DNA from: Echinococcus granulosus
Taxonomy: Eukaryota; Platyhelminthes; Cestoda; Cyclophyllidea; Taeniidae
DNA length: 64,000 nt
Reading direction: 5' to 3'
Assembly (NCBI RefSeq): GCF_000524195.1
Contig: NW_020170406.1
Location: 466,774 to 530,773, forward strand
The notes below the pieces were generated by a model. That model saw only the letters and a program-made list of their open reading frames with translations. It had not been told where the DNA came from and ran no database searches. This document shows, piece after piece, positions 56,312 to 64,000 of the stretch. The translations under genes and the position numbers were made by a program. Numbering within the stretch: position 1 is the first letter of the stretch; each line of letters starts with the position of its first letter.

Positions 56312-59300
56312 TCTCACCGCCTCCCCACCCTGGGCGTGAATGTGTCCTTGCTTTTGTAGAATTATTTATTTATTCATAAAATGTTATAAACAATTTTAGA
56401 TCATAAACAAAAGGCTAAATTTTCAGTGCCAGGTGAATGGGACGCATACTGTTACAACAAACTGTACAAATGAGGCGGTCTTTTTTATTTATTGCATACC
56501 TCCTACTGCATTTGCAAAATTGGCACAAGATTGAATGAGCAAAATGGAGCATCACAAAACTGGTGTAATCATAATCATTCAACTTAATTGAAAGTTGTAT
56601 TACGAAGGAAGAGGCAAAATTATTTGGGTGAGAAAGGAATCTCCACAAATTTCCAATGGCATTAATCTTTCCTAGAATCTTCATCTGTAAAAAAGTTTAC
56701 TTATTTTCCTGCCCTTGATATAAATCACAAGCATACTTTAATGCCAAACTCATGAATGGGTTTTTAGCTATACAAATTTCCAAGAAGTATGCAAAAAACT
56801 TTCAGCTGCCTTTCGAGATCCATTCTTGCATTGCCGAGCACGAGTGTCACTAGGGAATGATTAATGCCTTTTCCTCATCAGTTAAGAGTGCCATTTTGAT
56901 TTCTTTATTTTTAAGAATCGTCCGATTAATTGGTATATCAAGGAAGAAATCAACAGGACTACAGTGGCACAGTTGAAAGCTGATCATCCTTTTGTTCAAA
57001 TGAAAATTTTCAAAGGTACCTCCACTGCTTATTCGTGGATGGTGATTGTTCTAACTGTATAAGATCTATGTCAAGATTTTTCTTTAATTAAAAGGTCACC
57101 TCTTGTTTCTACAGAGGCTTGCGTGCATATGTCCTGCATCAGGTTATATGCTCTCTCTTGCCTACCTAAGCTATGCTGTTTAAATAAGTAATGAGCTTCT
57201 GTTGGCATAATTACTTAGTTCTTCTTCTCTACTACACCAATCTCGGAAAAATTTGCTGTACAAAAAGACTTCCATTCAAAGCGCAATAGACAATTAAATT
57301 TGTTTTGCTGTATATTTCCCTTGACAGAGATTTGGAGCAGTCGGGCTTCCGCTATTTACGCAGAAGTAATGTCAATCAAAATTTGCAGATATACACTGAA
57401 TACGGTGGTATTTATGTCAATATGTCATCCATATCTTCTTTTTTTGTTTTGAAACCGTGGTACAAATTTTGTAAGTCAGAGTTCATGCCTTTGCTGCACC
57501 CTTCTGCCTGATGTATCACGCAGATTTTGAAGTCCTTCGTATTAATACATAGTTGCTTTACTATTCTTTGTTGTTGACTTAATCCCTCGTTAAGTCACTT
57601 TAAATAGCAATGGGGAAGGTTTTAGGCAAGTTCTCATTCGTTGTGAATGAAGTTAATATTTTTACGGTCTACTTGCTTTCTGACGTTCCGAAAGACCTTT
57701 CATACTTCCATTGCCCGCCACTTTGGCTTGCCTTTCTTAAAAAGCATCCCCTTTTTACCCTTCTTTCTTCCGTTCTGGTGATTTAGAAGCATCCGATTTT
57801 CGTTTTCTCTCTCTCTCGCTCTTCAAGGACTTTATTTCTTGTATTTTGGAGAAAACTAAAACAACTTTAAAAGCATGAACTTCCTCATTTGTGCAATTTA
57901 TTATCACTCTTGGTTTGCTAAAATGTCCCTCATACATGAGCGTTTTCCAACTCATAGTTTAAAATGTACAAAGTTTTAAGAGTCGCCTTAAGAGTCGTTC
58001 GTTCCCTTTGCTTTTTTTTTTCCTCCGTTCTGTTCAGAATGGTTTTTTGTAGCGATTTCCTGTGTTCTATTTTTGACAGATTAGTGTTTTCGTGAAAAGT
58101 TTGCTATTATCTGACCACGGAAAATATAGCTATCAACTTATATTTCACACAATGGCAAAAAAGGCTAAATTTAGTTGTAATGTCCAGTACAATTCTTTCC
58201 CGTGTTCCATTTTCAGGCCTTTATTTTACGACTTAGCAATGCTACTATCTTTACATCGGAAGGTTATATGAATTGCACTTTCAACATTCCAGATGCCTAG
58301 GCAACATCTTTTTTTCTGAATGAATTTGTCAAGTGGTCAAGCTTAGAGTTACAAAAGGTTACCACGGTAGATATTTTGAACTAGCTGTTATTAAATCCTA
58401 GCATGAATTCTCAAATAGATAACATAATAATATAAAAACATCTTTCCAAAATTCAAAGTTACTTCTGTTCATGGATTGCTGGTACAAGTTAGTAAGTCGG
58501 AATTACATAATGTGCACTATTAATGGTTCCACTATCTTCTAACTCTGTCATTTTGTTGTGCACTTGAGAATCACTCGTTGATGTTCCAAATAATCAACAT
58601 TAGTTGGTGTCATTGGTCCAATGTTGTGGAACAATTGGAGGAATCATAGAATAGGTTTGTTTTATTAAGAATAGCATAATGCCTCTTGGTTGGAAGACGT
58701 GTCACTCCTTTACAATTAAAGCAAATCGAGTGGATCTGTTTAGTTTGCACAGATGATTTGATTTAATATTTCACTTTTTAAACGTGAATGAAACGTCCAT
58801 AATAGATGCTAGAAAAGTCATTGTGTTTACCTATTATATGTCTTAGTTTTTCACACGTCTCTCGACCAAATTAATCTCGCTCCCTGCTTTAACTGATTAA
58901 CTGTTTGTTTAGTTAGTTTCGTGACGAGGTGTAAGCAGTCGACAAGCCAAATGGTTTTAAATGGCCTCTATTTTTTTCATTTCCACTGCAGCCAAATCTT
59001 GAGCTAGTCATAAACATTGACTGTGAATGCAACACTTTGGTTAGTGCCTCATGAATTCATAGTAAATATAATTGCAACAGCTCCGATTTTATATTCAAAA
59101 TGCGGGCTCTACGGCTTCCGTGGGTTTTACTGCTATCTTGGCAGTACAGCCTTCCATCCATGTCTGTAGCCTCCCTACCCTTCTGCACACCGATGCAAAG
59201 AGAACATTCTGCGCCGGAGTGCCTAATAATGTCTTCAGCAGGGTTTTAAGATATTACAAAAGTGTTATTAAAATTATTTCTATCTCACGTGAAATTATTG

Positions 59301-62300
59301 TCATTCGATAGCATGGATACACGTTCATATGGCTGGATGGATAAATAAGTGGACAGATGGGGGTAAACGTATTTACTCACCTGTCTAACTGCTTAATAAA
59401 CTTTGACAATGATATAAAGCTCCCGAACTGCTTGGTAAGCATTCGAAATCGTTTTAATTTTCATTGCCAACGCCAGCAAAAATCATTTTTTCACCAAGTC
59501 CATTTTGTAATTCTACCTTATTAAAATAGAGGATTATATTTAGTATCAACCGCCTTCACAGCATTACCGATTTTATTTCTCAGACGGCCCAATTTAAATC
59601 CAAACCATTTATTTATTTCGCATTAAAGCTAGCGTTTTTAGCGGCATATGCATATTTACGAGGCGTTTTTTAACCATGCATGCGGAAGTAGGCTGTTTTT
59701 CTTCATGTTCCAAAAGGTTGCACCTCTGTTTATTCACTGGTTGTCACTATGTTACGGTCCAAAATAGAGGGCGAACTTCAAAATATCAAATGAAGAACAA
59801 ACATTTTTGTTCAAAACTAAAAACTCTTGAAAAGTTTAAGACTACTAAACACTAGGACTTTTCATTACTCTGGTTTAAAATTAGCGATAAATCATTCCCT
59901 TTGCTCATAACAATGTAATGAATTAGCAAACACTTTTTTAAGCTGCTGCCCGTTGCAAACAACCGACGTCGCCATTTAGGCTTACACTCAACAAAGTTAC
60001 TATTCGAATTTATATCTTTTCAAAATTTTAAATAGATTTTTCTTGTTTGGGTGACTGCTTTGAAAAAAATTCGTTTCATTATGCCCACCGACGATTGTAT
60101 CACTAAAGTGGGCCAGCCTCTTCTCTTTTTATATTAAGTATTAACGTTCCATCCAAACCTACGAATATACGAATCCACTTATTTTTTTGATAATTAATAG
60201 CCCAAGTTTTGGTTGGAAATGTCACCTCTAATCTACTGGTAGTAGAGAGCATCCAACCCTGATTAGAAGCAGCAGCTTGAATGAAAAAAATTGCTACACT
60301 CTATGATTGAGAATATCCGTGAAGCGAGTGGTAACGTGTCAAGTAATAGGTGGATTTAAGTGTTGTAAACAAATTACAAATGAAATATTCCTTCTTCTGC
60401 ACCGATATTGCTGCTCAAAGTAGCTACTTGGTCAGCTACGTGTTTAACAAACTGTTATGATTTTAAGTTATGGCGAATTTTGCCGTTTTCTAGTGATTTG
60501 GCTTTTATAACCCGTTCGAAAAATTTCGGTTTCAACTATATATGGGTAGGATTCCCCTATTTATTTGCCCTTAAACACATTAAATTAAGGAATGTGCATA
60601 CCTGGAATGTTTTCGAGTGGTATTAAGTAAATTCACCTTGTGTAAATATGCCACTAATATAACTTCCAAATGTTGCACCTTCGATGATAAATAACCCATA
60701 TGCCCACATTACCACATCTATCGGCTTGGTTTATATCTCACGAAAAGAATGCATCTAAACCATTTTGTGAAAAGGGTGGAAATCAAAAGAAAATTCGTCT
60801 CCCTCTCAAGGCTTTGTGCGGTTCGTTTTCAATACATTAGCTCCATATCTACTTGCATTCAGGCATCACCGCCACCAATTTTTTGGGGTCATTCATTCAT
60901 GCACGGACCTCGTGACTCCTCATGGTGGTTATTTTGGCTAATTTTGTGAACCATTTAATCACTTATTGGCGTACTTACAACAACTTACAGGTTTACGATT
61001 CAACAAGGATTCACAAACTTAATCGCAGGGTTTATCATTTAAAGAAAACATAACTTCTAAAAGTGCTAGTCACCACTCTGTAGAATTCAAATTAGTTGAA
61101 AATACGCCAAGTTAATTGCCAGAGTTAATTGTCTAGGTAAGGTCAGTGGTTATGTCCATCTTGCTTGACATTTTGTTGATACTCATCTATGCACACATCC
61201 TCTAATTTTACAGTCACCTTTTTATCTTCCGAATAGCCTCGCTTAGTCCAAAATTACCAGTGGTGCTCGTTCGCTTTCCCATTAGTGTTAATCCTCTTGA
61301 CCCTTTTGTACTAACCTCTTTTGCCAAGTAAATAATAGTCCTCCTTTTTAAGTAAGTGGAGGATTAGATGTAATTAACACATGAACCTCGGTCCGATTAG
61401 AGAGGCACGATGTGTGTAGTTTTTTTTTCCAGGTCATTCATTTAATAGTCTGAACCACATTTCGATGTCTAATCTTCCACAGCTTAATTTTACCCTAAAT
61501 TAAAAACTACCATTGAAACGATGTTGCAATCTATTCTACTTAAAGTAACTTTTTAAAGCACTCTTTAAAGTATCTAATTAGCTGCGTATTTGATTTAAGG
61601 CATTGTAAAAGCCCATGCTCGTGAGTTCTGGTGAATGGTTTAACTGCAAAGCAAAACAACAAGCACATACTCTTGTCAAAAAAGTTACTTTTTTCTTTTC
61701 AATTAGGCTTAATGGCTTCAAGATTAATGGAGGAACTATTTCTCTAATTACATGTGACTTATGTGAAAAAACTCGTTATATGTCAGAAGGATCTAATCAC
61801 AGGCGTGATTTTAATCCATTGGCTACAAACAAAAAGGTAGTTGAGCCTTGGCCTGAGGTATGATAATTAATGCAAGCTCATTTCAACATCTGGATCAACT
61901 TTTGGTACTTCGTTTTCTTGTGATGAGCGCTACACCTTATATTGGCAACCAAAATCTTACCAGCCCAATCGATAAAAGTGCCCGGCCGGTCTGCATTGTT
62001 CAAAATATGCACTTTTCAAGTGCATCGGTCGATAAGTAGGCACCCCACCAATAAATCCATCAACTAATTCACCTCATGATTTAAGGCCATTTCATTCCCC
62101 TCGTTATTCATCTCCGAGTTCACATGGTGTCAGCAAATTGGCAACAATGATTTCCTCTATTTTCTCTTGCGTACTGGACAATTTGGCCTTAAAATTGATT
62201 GAATGATGTATTTTATTAAATCTCAGTTGGGGCTGTGTTTAGTAAACCCGTAGTAGTACCAGCATTCATGCGAGGACACCATTTGGATCTAACTCCTCAA

Positions 62301-63539
62301 ACTCCACATGGCTGTTACCAGTACAATCTGTTGCCATAAATGAAAATCTTCATTCCCTTTAATCAGGCCGACATGGATGAAGGATAATCCGTGTTCTTGC
62401 ATATGGTAGGTCAAATGAGGTCGAGTAAACAATTGAATCTTAGCCTATGCTACCAACACCTGTAAATAGGTGCCTTCCGAACGTCCATGTACCGGTGATT
62501 TTCATCCATAACTTAAACCGAAGTTATTTATGGCCACTTTATTAAAATTAATAGATAACAAAGTAGCCTTAACTTTACTAAGTTAGACCATCTAAGTCAT
62601 GCAGATAAGATCGGTTGCATTGTTGGAAAAATCATCACCTACAATAAATCTGAAATTTCTAATTTTCTGCCCAATTAACCAACGAAAACATATAAAAATT
62701 ACGCTTTGTACACGTTTAGACAGCTAAACTGTGAAGAGCGGCCTGGATTGTCTCAAATTTAAATTGAGGCTTCATTGACCTCCACAAAAATTGATTGCAC
62801 CTTGTTGGAGAAACTCTCACTTTTGTCAGGTTATGCTGAACTCTAATTTTAAATTTAAAAGAGAACAATACTTTAATTAAGGTTGTGCGGAGAACATGTT
62901 TTAACGTCACATTTCAGTCTTCCCATGTCTGCTAGACAAAAAAAATCAATAACTCTGCATACAGCAATTAAAAATCGGTTAATTCGCAGCTGTTAGTACA
63001 CCTAATGATGACTCATCACCACGGTATCGGAAAATCGATACGGTGTGAATGGCTGTCAGAAAGTCACTTTTATGAACAAAAAATAACGACCTTAGATCCC
63101 CAACTGCTTGCTTGCACAATTAATTGGACTTCAAAGAGAAACAACACATTATGGTACGTTCAAAACAGACCGACTTTTCCTCAGATGAAGTCTACCAAGT
63201 CAGGACCGGTTTACAATCTTCCACACGCTTGCCCAAAAACTAAACTGATCAACTGATGACAGCTTTCGTTCATGCGGCCCATTCACCAAACCCACAGCAG
63301 ATTACCCCTCATTGAGGGGCGAACATCCGAAACCAACCGCATACCCACGCTAATTGATAGAAGCCCATTCCCATTCACCGGAATCGCCTTCGGTATCATG
63401 ACAGATGGTACATCATAAATCACAACCTTGAAAACATTCACTCAGGCAGATATAAATCCGAATCGTTTACGTCGGCGCCCAAAAGGGCGGGGACACACCA
63501 ACCCACACTCACTTGAGATGTGAACGAAGCCTGGCGTCG
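56312..63539. other. Intergenic stretch, nothing recognised
   Basis: Mostly AT-rich with short ORFs that show no family resemblance. A CT run lies at about 57806-57816. From about 63.2 kb onward base use changes, with more C and A on the + strand. Confidence 0.45.
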
Positions 63540-63561
63540 CCCATTCCCCTCCCCCCACCCC
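63540..63561 (-). promoter_or_regulatory. G-quadruplex motif on the minus strand
   Basis: C runs of 3, 4, 6 and 4 with loops of 3, 1 and 1 on the + strand, so the minus strand reads four G runs. It sits about 145 nt downstream of the minus-strand poly(A) signal, where G-rich pause elements assist termination in other animal genes. Confidence 0.55.
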
Positions 63562-63689
63562 AAGGCTGTCCACTGAACTAGAAAACAGGGGCCCCCAAAA
63601 CCATCCAAGACGCTAAGGCTGTCTGGACATGAGACCGGCCCATTGTTAAATTCGTGCCCGTGTGCCCGTCCTCAAAGCACAAATCCAGA

Positions 63690-64000
63690 TTGTGGGATAG
63701 CACGTTTATTCAACACAAGTTTACTTCGTATAAAACGATCAGAGTGGGCAAAACTCAGGTTGCTCACAGGGGCGAAGCGAGTCTGCCAGAGTACCACAAA
63801 GCGCAGGCGTTACAGAAAGGAGGTTTCAGTATGTACAGAGGCGAAAATGCATTGGGGATTGCAAAGAGATGGAAATGGATCAACAAACACTAACCAAGAT
63901 AGTTCACGCGCGCACGCACACAAAGGTCAGAGCTACTCTATTCAAACATTACAAAAAATAAGAAACAGCGTTAGTGATAAAGTAGACAGACAGAGACAGT
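63690..64000 (-). terminator. Putative 3' UTR end of a minus-strand gene
   Basis: AATAAA on the minus strand at 63705-63710. Minus-strand sequence upstream of it (toward 64000) is T-rich, stop-containing and UTR-like. No coding exon is reached before the window ends, so the gene is unidentified. Confidence 0.45.

Noticed and set aside
63654..63893. 79-codon + strand ORF near the right end
   Set aside because: No family resemblance and it overlaps a region that reads better as a minus-strand 3' UTR.

Overview
The window is animal nuclear DNA from an invertebrate. It holds spliced genes with canonical GT-AG introns and one GC-AG intron, in an AT-rich background. A flatworm, perhaps a tapeworm, is my best guess from intron texture and composition, but that is an inference and nothing in the window proves it.

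Region 1 (1-33464, + strand) is the 3' part of an UNC-13/Munc13 gene. I could chain 28 exons in one continuous reading frame across every junction. They give 1950 residues with the 5' end cut off by the window. The order is: a lineage-specific N-terminal region (acidic, Gln/Ser-rich), a candidate calmodulin-binding helix, the C1 zinc domain, C2B, the MUN domain and C2C. An AATAAA signal lies about 500 bp after the stop. UNC-13 primes synaptic vesicles by opening syntaxin and is tuned by diacylglycerol (C1), Ca2+ (C2B) and calmodulin.

Region 2 (33465-39835, + strand) is a complete four-exon beta-tubulin gene of 429 residues. It is a divergent isotype. It lacks the acidic C-terminal tail, has Cys instead of Thr in the tubulin signature loop, carries Leu198 and Val200 where benzimidazole-sensitive helminth beta-tubulins have Glu and Phe, and has altered residues next to the nucleotide. 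It ends with an ATTAAA signal and a GT-rich element.

Region 3 (39836-63539) is about 24 kb in which I find no convincing gene. It contains simple repeats, a cluster of perfect palindromes, a 46-nt pyrimidine tract and a few islands of different composition that may be decayed elements.

Region 4 (63540-64000) looks like the 3' end of a minus-strand gene entering from beyond the window: an AATAAA on the minus strand followed about 145 nt later by a strong G-quadruplex motif.

The two genes point the same way but share no evident pathway. The stop-to-ATG distance (about 1.5 kb) and a separate poly(A) signal argue for independent transcription.
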